Shown here in pieces: positions 1 through 12,507 of a stretch of DNA of 64,000 bases. Every line of letters begins with the position of its first letter. The stretch's first letter is position 1. The translations under genes and the position numbers were made by a program. The DNA is from Whitmania pigra (taxonomy: Eukaryota > Annelida > Clitellata > Hirudinida > Haemopidae), in contig JAJTWR010000113.1 of assembly GCA_021613335.1 (NCBI GenBank), positions 3,212,501 to 3,276,500 of the forward strand. The letters are read 5' to 3'. The notes under the pieces are model-generated. The model saw nothing but the letters and a program-made list of their open reading frames with translations. It was not told where the DNA came from and did not search any database.

Positions 1-52
1 TTAATCATTTTTTAAAATTTATGTATGTAATCTTATATTAATGAAACTTTAG

Positions 53-3000
53 GGACGAACGTCGGAAGCTCTGACGAAACTGATGTCGCTCCAGGCAACG
101 CATGCAAATCTGTTGATAACAAACTCGGACGACTCAGAAATGGAAAAGAATATCGCTTTTGAACTCATTCAGAAGGGAGACCTACTCAAAGTGAGTTACG
201 ATTGATTGAAACCTTCAGCATAAGAAAAGGAAGAGTTTTTTAAAAAACATATTTCCAGGTTTATCCAGGTGAGAAGATTCCAGTTGATGGGAAAGTGGAG
301 CGAGGTTCGTCTACCTGCGACGAATCTCTCATCACCGGAGAGTCGATGCCCGTTGTGAAGAAGGTCGGCGATAGCGTGATCGGAGGATCGTTCAACAACA
401 ATGGCATTCTAGTCATTAAGGCCACACACATTGGTTCAGATACAGTTCTTGCACAGATTGTGACTTTGGTAGAAGAGGCCCAAACAAGTAAGGTTAGCGG
501 AGCATGTCGTGCTGTGGTACTCTGCGAGGAAGAAGGTTTAAAATGTTCGTTGCAATGACAGGGTGAGAGCCAAGAACTAGCAGACAAAGTTGCTGGTTTT
601 TTCATTCCTGGGGTCATTTTTGTGTCCCTTGTCACTTTAATTGTCTGGGTTGTCATAGGTTATGTGAACACGGATGTCATCGATTCCTCGTATAAGGTAA
701 TTGTCTAAAATGCTCAGAATTTAACTTGAAAAATCTGTACAAAATAACTTTGACAAATATCTTTTATCTTAAATTTTGTAATCTTGTATCATTGTTCTCA
801 TTGCAATAGTTAATTTTCTAAGATGTATGATGCTTAAGGAAAATGTGTTCCAAACTGATATTAATTTTCAGATGCATGGAAAGACAAACCACGAAGCGAT
901 ATTTGAGAATGCATTTCAGTTTGCAATTTCTGTGCTGTGCATAGCTTGTCCTTGTGCCCTCGGACTTGCAACACCAACTGCAGTTATGGTTGGAACAGGA
1001 GTTGGTGCTTCGAATGGCATTCTCATCAAAGGCGGTGCTCCTCTTGAGAAGGCTCACAAGGTTTTGATGAATTGTTTATTTGAATCTTTTAAGTTTTTAT
1101 TTTAATCATTTATTAAATTCAAAAAATTTCTATCTTCCACAACTGGCTTTTGGGTGTTCTTAATGCATCCTAGATGTGGTTGAAATCAGTATTACATTTG
1201 TAAATAATAATAATAATAATAATAGTTTATTATATGTGGTTGAAATCAGTATTACATTTGTAAATAATAATAATAATAATAATAATAATAGTTTATTGTA
1301 TGGCACCTTAAGCATAGCGTCTTTGTAAATGCTCTTCATATTGCACTCATCAGAAACACTTCTTGTTAACCATTTACATAGTGCTCCTCCCCAAGGATAC
1401 TTGTGAAAGGGTTTCCAGCATGACACAATATGACCATTGCTGTTACTGCCAACCTGCGTATATCATGAGATCTCTTTACAAATGTTTTAAGTTATTATTA
1501 TTAGTAGCCTTCTTCTTGTTGTTGCACATTCTTACCTAATTCATAAAAATAATTCCAAAAGAATGTTTGTAATTTGAAATTCATTTATGTTATTTATATA
1601 CATAAATCTGATAAAAACCATAATTCAAGAGACCAATGCAGTTTTATTTTGTTGAATTTAATGTTGAATTAGACTCATCTAAAAATTATGCCACAAATAT
1701 TTTTGTTGGCAGATCAATTGTATTGCTTTTGACAAAACTGGCACAGTCACTCACGGGAAACCTCAGGTATCAAAGGTCGTCGTAATTGACAAGGAAAATC
1801 GGCAAAGGCTTTTGAAGTTGTTGGCAGTTTTGGGAACTGCAGAGTCATGCAGTGAGCACCCCATTGCATCCGCAATAACAAGTTACACTAAAATGGTATG
1901 TATGTTACTTACTTGTTAAGTGCATATCATCATGCTATGAAGTACGTCAGTTAAAATCAAATTTTTATTATTTTAAGGTTCCACAAGTACAATTTGGAGA
2001 AGTGGAAAGTTTTGAGATTTCACCTGGATATGGTCTCAAATGTGTTGTTACTGGGATTAAAGATGAAAAGGACATTGAAGGTGAATCTATGTTGCCTGAG
2101 GTACAATTCATCGAGGTGGAAGCCTCCCTTCAGAACAATTTTGGCAAGTTTTACTCCTTCAGAGTTAAATTTCTTGTCAATTGGATCTCGAGTTCAAATT
2201 GATGTTTACACAGATTCGTGCGATAAGTTTGATGTACTTATTGGCAACAGAGTCTGGATGGAGGAAAATAAGATTCAAGTTTTACCTCAGGTTGATCATA
2301 TTATGAGGTTGCAGGAAAATATGGGTGAAACAGCAATACTCTGTTCAATCAATGGCAAGTTTTGAAACAATCATCATTCAAGTAACATTTTTGGATCTTA
2401 TTAATAATCTCAGCTATTGGCAGGCTATTTAAGCATGATGGTCTCAGTGGCAGATACCCTGAAACCAGAGGCAATATTTTCGATTCATGCTCTTAAGAAA
2501 ATGGGTCTGGAGGTTTTACTGCTAACCGGCGATAACAAGAGGACTGCCGATTGTATTGGCAAGCAGGTCGGTTAATTGGCTAAACAATTTTATGTAGTTC
2601 ATGAACTTAAAATTTAATGTCATTTTAGATTGGCATCAGCACAGTTTACGCCGAGATGCTGCCTTCAGAAAAGATCGAACAAATAAAGAAGCTGCAACTC
2701 AGAGGAAAGCGGGTTGCGATGGTTGGTGATGGCATAAACGATTCACCTGCACTTGCCCAGGCAGATGTCGGCATTGCAATCGGAACCGGAGCTGATGTCG
2801 CTGTGGAAACTGCTGACATAGTTCTCATTAAGGTTTGGTTTTAATTATTTTTAGCATATTATTTTGAGTTGATTTTTATGTTATTAAATTATTGCTTGGT
2901 ACGAAAAGAGTGAAACTCAGAAATGAGCCAGTCCACTACGACATGATTGCTAATATTTTTCGAAATGACAATTTCTAACGTCTTTTTTGCTCATTAATTC

Positions 3001-3689
3001 CCATGATTACCACAGAATGACTTATCAGATGTTGTTGCTGCCATCTTACTTTCCAGGGCTACAGTACACAGAATTTACATTAATTTTGTTGCTGCCAGCT
3101 TTTACAACATTATAGGCATTCCAATTGCTGCAGGTACATTTGGCCTTGTTTCTTTAAATCAATTATTATCATTATTACAAGATATTGTAGCAATAATGTG
3201 AAGGTTGTGTTTGAGGAATCGCATACTTCTTTCATAATGAAATGAAAACTGATTGAATGAAACAATAAACTTACTGAGCAAAGTAAACAAAGCAATAAAT
3301 TAGAAAAATGTATAATGTAATTTTATGCAGTATGCACAATGATTAAATATTATTTATAAAATATTCTATTTTAATTTCTGATTTAAACAGGTATTTTTAA
3401 ACCTCTTGGACTGAGTCTACAACCATGGATGGCATCAGCTGCTATGGCTTTGTCTTCGGTCTCTGTAGTGATGATTTCTCTTCAATTAAAGACGTTAGTT
3501 GATTTTGATATTAGTTATTGATCCTATTTGTTATATCTGTCCAAAATGGTTTTATTTAGCTGGAAAAAGCCAACAAGAAAAGAACTAGAGATATGCCAAC
3601 AAGAAGATATGAGGGACAGTCTTATAAAATCAAAGAAATCTAAGAAGAAATCTGGTTCTACTCATGATCAGCTTTTGGAACTTGTTTAG
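53..3689 (+). CDS. ATP7: Copper-transporting P1B-type ATPase (ATP7A/B orthologue), 3' part
   Basis: Pumps Cu(I) across Golgi or vesicle and plasma membranes using ATP. Twelve exons are visible, at 53-190, 259-492, 562-696, 872-1060, 1713-1895, 1978-2080, 2163-2354, 2424-2566, 2629-2832, 3016-3133, 3391-3493 and 3560-3689. They give 623 residues in one phase-consistent frame. The order of motifs is diagnostic: the actuator loop TGES (exon 2), the metal-binding CPC in CIACPCALG (exon 4), the phosphorylation motif DKTGT and the SEHP motif (exon 5), TGDN (exon 8), [10 protein letters not shown] (exon 9), and the last membrane helices (exons 10-11). The C-terminal tail is short and Lys-rich and ends in LLELV, a possible dileucine sorting signal. 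The N-terminal heavy-metal domains and first helices lie before the window. Intron 7 starts with GC (2355). An apparent frame change in the nucleotide-binding domain is resolved by an 82-bp intron (2081-2162). Confidence 0.95.
1174..1293. repeat. Two 60-bp tandem units containing AAT runs
   Basis: In ATP7 intron 4, a 60-bp unit beginning ATGTGGTTGAAATCAG and ending in an AAT run is present twice in tandem (1174-1233 and 1234-1293), nearly identical apart from AAT copy number. This looks like a local slippage or duplication event. Confidence 0.8.
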
Positions 3690-4239
3690 TTCTTAGCAAA
3701 TTTGGCTATCTTTCAAAGTTAGCGCCTCATATAACTAAGTCTCCAAATAAGAATCAGCCTATTTTTGTTAACTGGTGGTAGAAAATCTGAAGGATGTAAT
3801 GCCATGTCAATTCATAATGCAAAATATTTGTCAAAATACAATCAAGCCTTTGGTAAATACATAAACAAAAGTATCAATCTGCATAACTCCTATGAAAACC
3901 AAAACGACATTGTGCTAGAACATTCCTTACCATCACATATGACAAAATATGAGTATTCTAAAATTTCATCAGAAGATTCTTTGGCGGTAGTGGCCCTGTA
4001 GTAACTATTTATTTCCATCCCACAGTAAATATATCCTAACCCATAAGTATACTTTGATTTTTTATATTCTAGAACCTGCAAGTTAACCTTAGTTCTGACA
4101 AAACCAAGGATTAGTAATGTATATTTCGTTCTATCTTTCTCTGGAGCTCAGGGGGTATTAAGGGGGTGGGGGAAAAAGCGGACCCAGGGCCACCCACCAA
4201 TATAGGCTCTTTATCAAAGTTGACAAAAAATATGTAGTA

Positions 4240-4520
4240 TGAAACGTTTTCAAAACGAGCAGTCCTTGAGCCAACGTGTCCATTGAAGAGCTAGGTTTCA
4301 ATTTGGCATTTGGTTTAGCGCATCGATTGATGTACTACATATGCAAGCCATATATCAAAGAGAATCATCTTACCAGGCTCCAGTAGCAAACCAAGGAAGG
4401 GTGGCATTTTGAGAGAACGTAAAAATTTAAAAAATGGCCGCCTCTTTTTTCCAGTCTTACTTCTGTGTCCATTGAAGGATCAGATTTCAATTTGGTATAA
4501 CGTATCGATTGATGTATGTG
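4240..4520. repeat. Dispersed repeat family A, copies at about 4240-4400 and 4440-4520
   Basis: A block containing GTCCATTGAAGAG, GCGCATCGATTGATGTACTAC and AGAATCATCTTACCAGG recurs at about 36270-36400, and a diverged form recurs at about 14155-14240. A second, partial version follows at 4458-4520. All lie between genes. No ORF or clear terminal repeats were found, so the class is unknown. Confidence 0.7.
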
Positions 4521-4768
4521 AAACATTAAATAAGTCAATTCGTTCTATACCAAGACCAAATTTTATATTTTATTCGTGAGTCTGAAGTTTCCATACATTT
4601 TGTATTTTCATAATCTTTGTGTGACTTTTCAAAGAAGGGCCGTAATGAAAAGAGTGAAGGAAAGCGGCGCGTTATTCACTAGAAAGAGACAGTGCAATAG
4701 ACGAATCCCTTCTCTGAAATGGGGATAAGCATGAATCCGTAAAAAGAAAAGAATGGATGGTGAAGAAT

Positions 4769-5074
4769 TGACTAATACATCTCTGGGATTTGACGCTGAG
4801 TTAATAAAAAACTGATTTGTGGTTAGCCAGACAAGGCAGAGCCTTTTGCAAACAACAGTCATAAAAAATCTTCGCTGAACAAACAGTTTGCAATTTTTTA
4901 GTATAGTACATAGATTACATAATTGACTAATACATATCTGGGATATGATGCTGAGTTAATAAAAACTTTGATTTGTGGTGAGCCAGACAAGGCAGAGGCT
5001 TTTGCAAACAACCGTCATAAAAAATCTTCGCTGAACCAAAAGTTTGCAATTTTTTTTAGTATATTACATAGAAC
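4769..5074. repeat. Tandem duplication of a 153-bp unit
   Basis: Two head-to-tail copies (about 4769-4921 and 4922-5074) start TTGACTAATACAT and share blocks such as GAGCCAGACAAGGCAGAG/AGCCAGACAAGGCAGAG and AAAAAATCTTCGCTGAAC. They differ by scattered substitutions and small indels. No coding content is seen. Confidence 0.85.
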
Positions 5075-5929
5075 ATAGTTCCATGGAATCTATGTGGTGT
5101 ACTTAATACGGTGAATTGGAGCCCCCGCTTAACAACTTAAATTTTCAGGAAATTTGTTACTTTAACGTTACCCTATAGGCCTGCTTAAATAACAGTGCAA
5201 GGCCCACTCAAGGCTACCAAATGCACCATCTAGCAGAAGTTGGTGGAAGCTGTTTGTAGAATCGCACAGCGATGAGCAGGAAATCATAAAAACGTGTATT
5301 AAATACAGGCCCGTATATATTGGGGTATTTACGGGCTCAATCCCCACAACCCCAAAACATTTAAAAAAATTTCATTAACATTTTATTGATTTATATAGCA
5401 TAACAAAATTTGTTTATCATCATTTGATTTTGAAAAATAACGAAACGAAACCCCCACCAAAATCAGTTTCTGGCTGTAAGACAGGATACAGTCACTGACC
5501 ATACCTGGCCTATTTCTCTAAGTTTTGTTCCTCTTTGTGCAGTAACTTGATGTTAGAAATTCCACTGACTTAGCGAGAAGCAGAATTTTAAAACAAGAGT
5601 TATACCCTCACAAGTATACATTTGCATCAGGCCTCAAGAACAAATCAAAAGTATGAACAAAGAAAGTAGAACCTAATTCTCGTCTCTAATTGAAAATTTA
5701 ATTTTGTATCATAGATGTGAGCAGATCTCAAAACCTGTGAATGATACTTTAATTATCTAAAACAAATTAGAACTCTTGAGAATTTCAAATACGTTCCACA
5801 AACAAATTAACTATGAACAGCACTGCATCAGGCAACATTAGCAGTACTAGAACACCATAACGATGAAACCGAACAAAACCCTCAGGAATAATTAAACAGT
5901 TAATGAAAAGCTTTACAACCATCAAATAT

Positions 5930-8900
5930 TTATCTGTGGGAAGGCTTCTTTCCTTTAGTTATAGTTAAAGGGTTCTTGATGCTCCCTTTCTTTCTCCTGT
6001 TAGTCTGCAAATTTTCACAGAATTATATCAAATTCATGCTGCAATCAATAATTGGCTTTCTTTTAGGAAATATCTTACATCAAGTCTAAAGTCAAAATTG
6101 GTTAAAATGGATAATGAATGGCAAGTCACCTTCTTAGTAACATATCTCTTGGAAGGAGATTTCATGTTTTTCTTAGTTCTGTTGCTCTCTGGCTTGACTC
6201 GGTAAATTCTGACCAGCCAATGCTCTGAAGTAAATGCTTCTTCAAGATGCTCAAGCTTAAAGTTCTTGTTTCCTATTTCTGCATTTCTTGTTCTGTCAAA
6301 GCCAGGTGGAGTTCTGAAGTCCAACTGCACAAAAACAAAGCAAAATTAAAATTTTAATTAACCAAAATGTAGTCTTCACTTTGATAATTTTGTAAAAATT
6401 AACACAATAGTTCATAAATATTGTTAAAATGATGGATCATATAACTAAAATAATCAACCTGAAACTCTCCAAATCTGTAGTAACTCAGCTTGTACATCAA
6501 GCAATTAAGTAGGGTTTGTGACCCACCAACATCAATTCTGAATTCACCTTGAGGTGTGAAATAATCAGATTCCTGGCAAAATAGATCGAAATGCCCAATT
6601 ACTAATAATCCAGACCAGAGCCAACAACAGCTCTAGAAGTCACCTTGATATCCTTTGGATGTTCACCTTCAGCTATCCTAACCATCCACAAGAACTTATT
6701 GATGTCATCACCAGAGTAGCCAATGACACCTCCAAATATCACGAGAACATAATCGACATCAAGCATTTGCATAATTTTGTATGCTGCAGTCTCATTGGAT
6801 GACATGGCCTTCCCAACCTATAACATATTTAAATTCAATTCAATTCTTGAATTCAATTAAAGTTTGTACTTTGTATAGATGTTTGTTTTGCCTTTTTCCC
6901 TTACCAAAGCAATATGACTATTATTCCATGTATTATTATCAACCAGTGTGGTTCTATTTCCCATTCCTGCAATTTGGTAACCATAATCCCACCAGGACAT
7001 GACTCTTGCCTTATCATCTGTGTTTTTTTGCAGCCAGAAATATGCCTCTCGAAAGTCATCCAATATGACACGAGACCTAGGTTTGAACAGCAAAATTTCA
7101 AGTTTACGACATCAATGCAAATAAATAAATAATTTAGACCCTACCCATCATTGCCATAAGAAGCCAAAACAATACTTGGACTTGAATATGCATTACTTGT
7201 AACCCAGGTACAATGGACAGCAAACATCATCAGCATCATGAGCAAGGCAAAGACCACAATGCTCTTGATATTCATCCCAACTCCTTCCTCTTTTGGTTTC
7301 TCTTCTTTTGGCTTTTTCGTTTTGCCAACCTAAAAATACCTTTGAAGTCAGAACCTCCTTACATAATTGTTATACTGAAAATTTCAATTAGAAAATAAAT
7401 ATTTATAATGACACCATAAGAGCTCCCTTAATAGACTGAAGTTCAACATAAAATGTTAGAAATGATGGACAAATTATAACAGTAATGTCATAATAGAAAA
7501 GATATAATTGTAACCTTATCATAGTACTTTTCATTTTTTTCCTTAGCATCGTCATCATCTTCTGAATCAGGTTGACCCTCATCTTTGAGATAAATTGAAA
7601 ATACTTTTGAAAAGGCAATGGCTGCCAAGACACAGACAATAGGAGTGAGAGTGAGCATTAGACGGACCATGACACCAGCAAAGTAGGCAGCACTTATGGC
7701 ATAGAGTACAACTGAAAATTAATAAGGTTATTCATTAAGCAGAGGAATTGGAATGTAATCAAAATATTCCATTAATGAAATCAATCATTTTACATAAATT
7801 TAAATAGTACATGCTAAAGAACAAAAGAGATAAATTAGATGTCCTGAAAACATAAACTCAAGCTTACCAAAGACTCGCTCATCATTGATTTCCTTGATGA
7901 CAAACCACACTCCGGCAGGAAAGACGCAGACCAAGATGTGAAGGTCAAGGAAAAACGAGACCCATGTGGTCGGTTGGTGCTCAGACACTGATGCAATGAT
8001 GGGGATGTGAATCTTTGCATATGCAGTGTCCCACAAAGAATAAAACCTCCCACTCCAAGGTGCAATCACTCCTACACAAATTTTATTGTTTTTACAACAT
8101 TAGAACGAAACCCGTACTACAACGAGGCTCGCCAATTTATATTCAACTTCTAACATCTAATTTAATCAATTTATATTCAACTTCTAACAGCTAATTAATT
8201 CAATTTATATTCAACTTCTAACAGCTAATTTTCTCCGTTATTTAATATGTCACTTAATCAAACCATCACGACCCTAATTAATCCAGTTTAGATAATTGAA
8301 TATTAAGTCAATTAGATCAATTGACATGCACTAACTGACCTGCGTACGTCAACCCAACCACAGCCAGGAAAACTGCACCAGCAGCTCCTGCTACTGCAAA
8401 GACAAAGAGGTTCTTCATGTCTGCTCTGCTGATGTGACTTTGGATGTAATTGAGGGCAGCATAGGCAAAGAGCAAACAGAAAACTCCTGAAAAGTAGAAT
8501 ATAAATATCATCAAAAATATCACATCAACATTGTTCATTCAAACTGCAGCATAAGTTAAAAATGCTCAAACTTCAAACCTGCAGATGCCATGTGTTCACT
8601 GGTTCGTACGGGCTGCATGCCCACGAAAGGAATTTGCATAGAGCACAACAATCCAACAATGAAAAAAGTTGAGTAGGCTGGAAATAATCAAAAGCACAAT
8701 AACAATAAAATAATAGTAAGCCATTTTGAACATATTTTGCTGCAAGCTGGTTCAGAGGGTAGAGTTCCCGTGAATAACAGTAAAAGCAAGTCCTTTGGTG
8801 TCATTTTCGAAACCCATCTTAAACCTCCACAAAAAGCACCCCTGACGCTCATGGCATTTTATAAACAAACATATTATTATTATCATATTATATATATTAT

Positions 8901-10836
8901 TGCTAAAAATCCAACCTTATGTATGAAAAACACAGAAACAAAAATTATTAAATTTAATTTCACTTTAGTGTAAATTAGTAACTTGAAAGGTGCTCACCAA
9001 CTAAAATCCTAGAAGAGTATCGACCCATGAGAAGCAACACAAAAACATGAAGAGGGATGAGATTGATGATGAAAACATATCCACCCCATGCTGACACCTG
9101 AAAAAATTAACACAGTAACAATAGCACAATAACACTGACTCTTTCGTTAATTAGAACATAGATATTTGAAATCTTGTAAAGATAAGTGCATGTCGTTCAA
9201 ATAAAGTTTAGCAATTACCATGTAAAAGTATGACAATGCAGTACAGATTCCCCAATATACTGATCCTGTCTTCACAGCCTTTACCTAAGATAATACATCA
9301 AGAATAAAATAACAAGGTCTGACAATGCACTCGAAAAGCAAAAGCATAAAATTCACCGACCCATAAGTAGTAAGTAAACATTAGGGCAAATATAGCAATC
9401 CCTTCATTGTCGTAACTACCGGCCACAGAACGGCTAATGTAACCTGGAACTAAAATTGAAGGATCCTTTGGTGTCAAGCTTGCAGATACAAAGACATGAG
9501 ATAATAATTACTATATTATTATTGGGCTTGTTTATGCTAACCAAAATTGTACATTAAATAATACTTCACTCTATATATGCATAACATAACATTTGCTTAC
9601 AACTAATTTAATGTTCTATGTAATTTCATGTAAAAATTACAGTCAATTTTATAAATATCCAACCAATGGCTATGAAACAGGCTGCAAATAATCCTGCACC
9701 AGAATTCCAGACTTCCTTTGTTAGGAAATAAGTAGCAAGAGCAGTCAGTCCACTGAAAAGCCAAGTAAAACCATTATCAATTTGGCAAAACACATCAATA
9801 ATATTATTAAGTGTTATGATTGGAATCAAATAAACGATTAAACTCAACCAACCTAAAAACGGGAGCAAGAAAAACACAAATATCTCTTATGTGAATAGGA
9901 ATATGTAGGAAATGAAGTAGCCAATGAATGGTGCCAGATGTTAACATCAGACCAGGATATACCTGAAAATACAATATTAGTAAATAAAATTGTATAAATT
10001 TAAACGCTTATGGCGATTATCGTGATAATTGTGAAAATAACTTAAAAACAATGACATTGCAAACAAAAAAATGTTTTAAGAAAAAATTCTTTCTTCAACC
10101 AATACTGTCTCAAAAGCAAATTTATGTGCATATGCAAAAATAATATATGCAACAATTTGAAAACAAGGATACTAATCAAGGATACTAATTCATCAACAAT
10201 CAAGGTGATAATCAAACTGAAACTGTCTAGCACATGCTTATTACAATCTAACCATAAGTAGACACAAATGCTAACCAAACTTAAAACTTGGCACCGTTAA
10301 TAAAACTTTAAAATCTTACCGTGCCACCCACGATCCTACCCAAAGGATACCAGGCTCTCTCGTCAAACCAATTCAAGAAATTGTAGAAGCCATGCTCCAC
10401 CATGTAATGAGTAGACCGGTAATTGAACCTGAAAATTAATCAGCAACGCCATTAAAAATTAATTTAGAATGGAAATATTTCAATGCATAAGCGTAGGTAA
10501 TTGAATGGGCCACTCGCAGCAAGCAGAACTGAGGTGGGGGACCAAAATCACCAAACTCTAATAAATTCAAGTCAGTAGACACAAACATAAGCCTAAACAT
10601 AAAAGCAAAAAAAAATCATGTAATACCACTTACCAAGGGTCAAACTCGTGGATGATACTTTCAAACCTTATAACAGCAAAAAGACGCGAGCTGAAACCTG
10701 CAAGCCAGCACAAAGCTAGAACAATAAAAACTATTAAACTTTTCCATCCCCCTCGGTAGGATAATGATAATTTTGATTCTTTAGCTTTCTTTGAATCAGC
10801 TTTAAGAGATCCCAGTGAGTCGACGGCATCCGCCAT
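5930..10836 (-). CDS. STT3B: STT3B, catalytic subunit of oligosaccharyltransferase
   Basis: Transfers the dolichol-linked oligosaccharide to Asn-X-Ser/Thr in the ER lumen. Seventeen exons, 5' to 3' on the minus strand: 10836-10634, 10428-10320, 9962-9853, 9752-9664, 9449-9361, 9284-9219, 9097-8998, 8677-8579, 8486-8340, 8071-7868, 7711-7515, 7329-7145, 7076-6905, 6817-6644, 6572-6459, 6324-6130, 6004-5930. They sum to 775 residues. Visible motifs are HEFDPW (first acidic motif), GSYDNEG (second), SVSEHQP, and the catalytic [11 protein letters not shown]. Many membrane helices follow one another. The C-terminus (KHLEEA-like region, then a basic tail with SIKN and KGKKPS) matches STT3B rather than STT3A. 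The start is set at the Met of MADAVDS (10836); an upstream in-frame Met at 10881 is possible. It converges on ATP7. Confidence 0.97.
8132..8232. repeat. Three tandem ~35-bp units in an STT3B intron
   Basis: The unit CAATTTATATTCAACTTC plus TAACA(T/G)CTAA is repeated three times (starts 8132, 8167, 8201). It lies between the coding exons at 7868-8071 and 8340-8486. Confidence 0.85.
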
Positions 10837-11343
10837 GTCCACGGATCGAAGATAAATACCAACGTCAACTTCGAGTACCAAAAAGATCTAGTAATATCCA
10901 GGTGAACAAAATAAAAATTATTTAAATTAATAAAGCTACTATTTAAATAACTTTTAAATAATTAATTTCTAATGCAAAAATAAAATTAAAATGTTTACCA
11001 TTTTTAACTTCTTATTACTCAAAGAGGTTAGTTAAATAGATCTAACAAATTAAATTAATGTATTAAGTAAAAATATAATATAATGAATGATAAAGCTGCT
11101 TGTTTTATTTGTTTTTTTAAATAAATTTTAAATGTGTTTAACTTAATGAAATTATGGAATTGATAATTTAAATAAGCTTTTAGATAGTAAAGTGACCTCA
11201 ACCGTGTGACGGATAATATCGTAATGTTATGCAACGTAATGTATTGCATAAATACTTTTTTTTTCTAGAAATTAGCTTTTACTTTTTCCTAAATCGAAAA
11301 GTTGAGATCTTATATTTTAACATTGAAAATCAATGCCTCTGAC
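10837..11343. other. 5' flank of STT3B, no gene seen
   Basis: AT-rich sequence upstream of the STT3B start codon. It would hold the promoter and any untranslated first exon, but no clear motif stands out. Confidence 0.5.
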
Positions 11344-11925
11344 CAGTGGCGTGCAGAGGTTATTTGATGCCAGCCCATTGATTGGATGCCCCTAATTTGT
11401 TCTTTCCCTTATTCATTCCCCTCCCCCCTCCCCCAACTGCACTGTGCTGCCCCATATCCCTTTCCTCCAAAAAATATTTGGGAATTATTGCCTCATGGAA
11501 CTTTTAGCCTATGTTGACTATCGGAAACCGAACTGAAGACTTTCTATTTTACGCTTAGAAAGTTAGACTACCATTATTAATCATAGTATAGCCAGTATTG
11601 AAAGCATAACATAAAAACTTTATTCAAATTAAATTTGTAAGTGATGTGTTAGCACTCAGTCTCAGCCGTCAGCCGCATATCCACATTTATTAATTTCGAT
11701 TCCCTAAATTGGGTCTCCTGTCACAAAACACTTGAACTACTTCGCTTTTTACATCCATGGTGATGAATTCTTGCTCAATAATAATTAAAGCAAGGTTAGT
11801 CGTTCTTGTGACAACATAAGCGCAAGAGATGTGACTCGGCCAACGTCAACCGCCTAATTGGATACCTATCCCGTCTGGCTGCCCGGGGCCGTCGCATCCC
11901 CTGCACCCACTTTTGCGCGACACTG
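11344..11925. mobile_element. Non-autonomous hAT-like element with perfect 8-bp target duplication
   Basis: The left end CAGTGGCGTGCAGAGG and the inverted right end (reverse complement CAGTGTCGCGCA) form short terminal inverted repeats. Both sides are flanked by the identical 8-mer CCTCTGAC (11336-11343 and 11926-11933). An 8-bp duplication with CA(G)...(C)TG ends is the hallmark of hAT transposons. At 582 bp with no transposase ORF, it is a non-autonomous copy. Confidence 0.85.
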
Positions 11926-12507
11926 CCTCTGACAACTCTTGAAACGGAGACCCAGAATAATCCCAATTATAGAAAAACAAACATCAGAATTAGAGTTTTC
12001 AATCGAGTTGATTTTTAAAATTTTGATTTTTCTTACGAAAAATGAAATCCACCAAAGCCATCATCAATGTTAAGTGACAGCAGCATGTAGCAACAGATTG
12101 TGTCTCACAAACATTGGGTAATGTATGGGCTAGTGTTGTCCAAGATTTGTGAGTCCATTGAGCCCTGGGAAAAAATTTTCATCGCAGCACAGAACCCACC
12201 TCTCTTCCAGAGTGTTAAATGCGATTAGTAATATTTATTCAAGTACATTTTTGAAGACTAGCAACTTTTAATAAGTTTGTGTTGAAAATGACGTCTAAAA
12301 ATATTTAAACATCAATTCTATCATAGAAAGTCATGAACTTTATTATAAGAATATTATTCATGAGAATTGTAGTATGAGAATCAGATGTTTGGACTTGAAT
12401 ATTTATACTTCATTGAATTTTGCATACTTGCGTACTAATATGGACCATGAGTACTTGTAATTGTACATGAGACTTGAGTACTTGTCCCATGTCTGGTAAG
12501 AATCATA

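Larger units (their letters stand above)
3690..5929. other. Intergenic region between convergent ATP7 and STT3B
   Basis: No coding exon recognised. It holds part of dispersed repeat family A near 4240-4520 (also near 14155 and 36270), a G-rich tract near 4150-4200, and a 153-bp direct tandem duplication at 4769-5074. The short open frames here (for example 3765-4001 and 4629-4862) have no family resemblance. Confidence 0.6.

Noticed and set aside
2002..2365. Apparent frameshift in the ATP7 nucleotide-binding domain
   Set aside because: An 82-bp intron (2081-2162, GTGAAT to CTTCAG) joins the two frames in phase, so the gene is intact.
5300..5560. Possible hAT-like end CAGGCCCGTATATATTGGGG
   Set aside because: No matching inverted right end or 8-bp duplication found.
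6781..7398. Several plus-strand open frames within STT3B
   Set aside because: Antisense shadows of STT3B exons.
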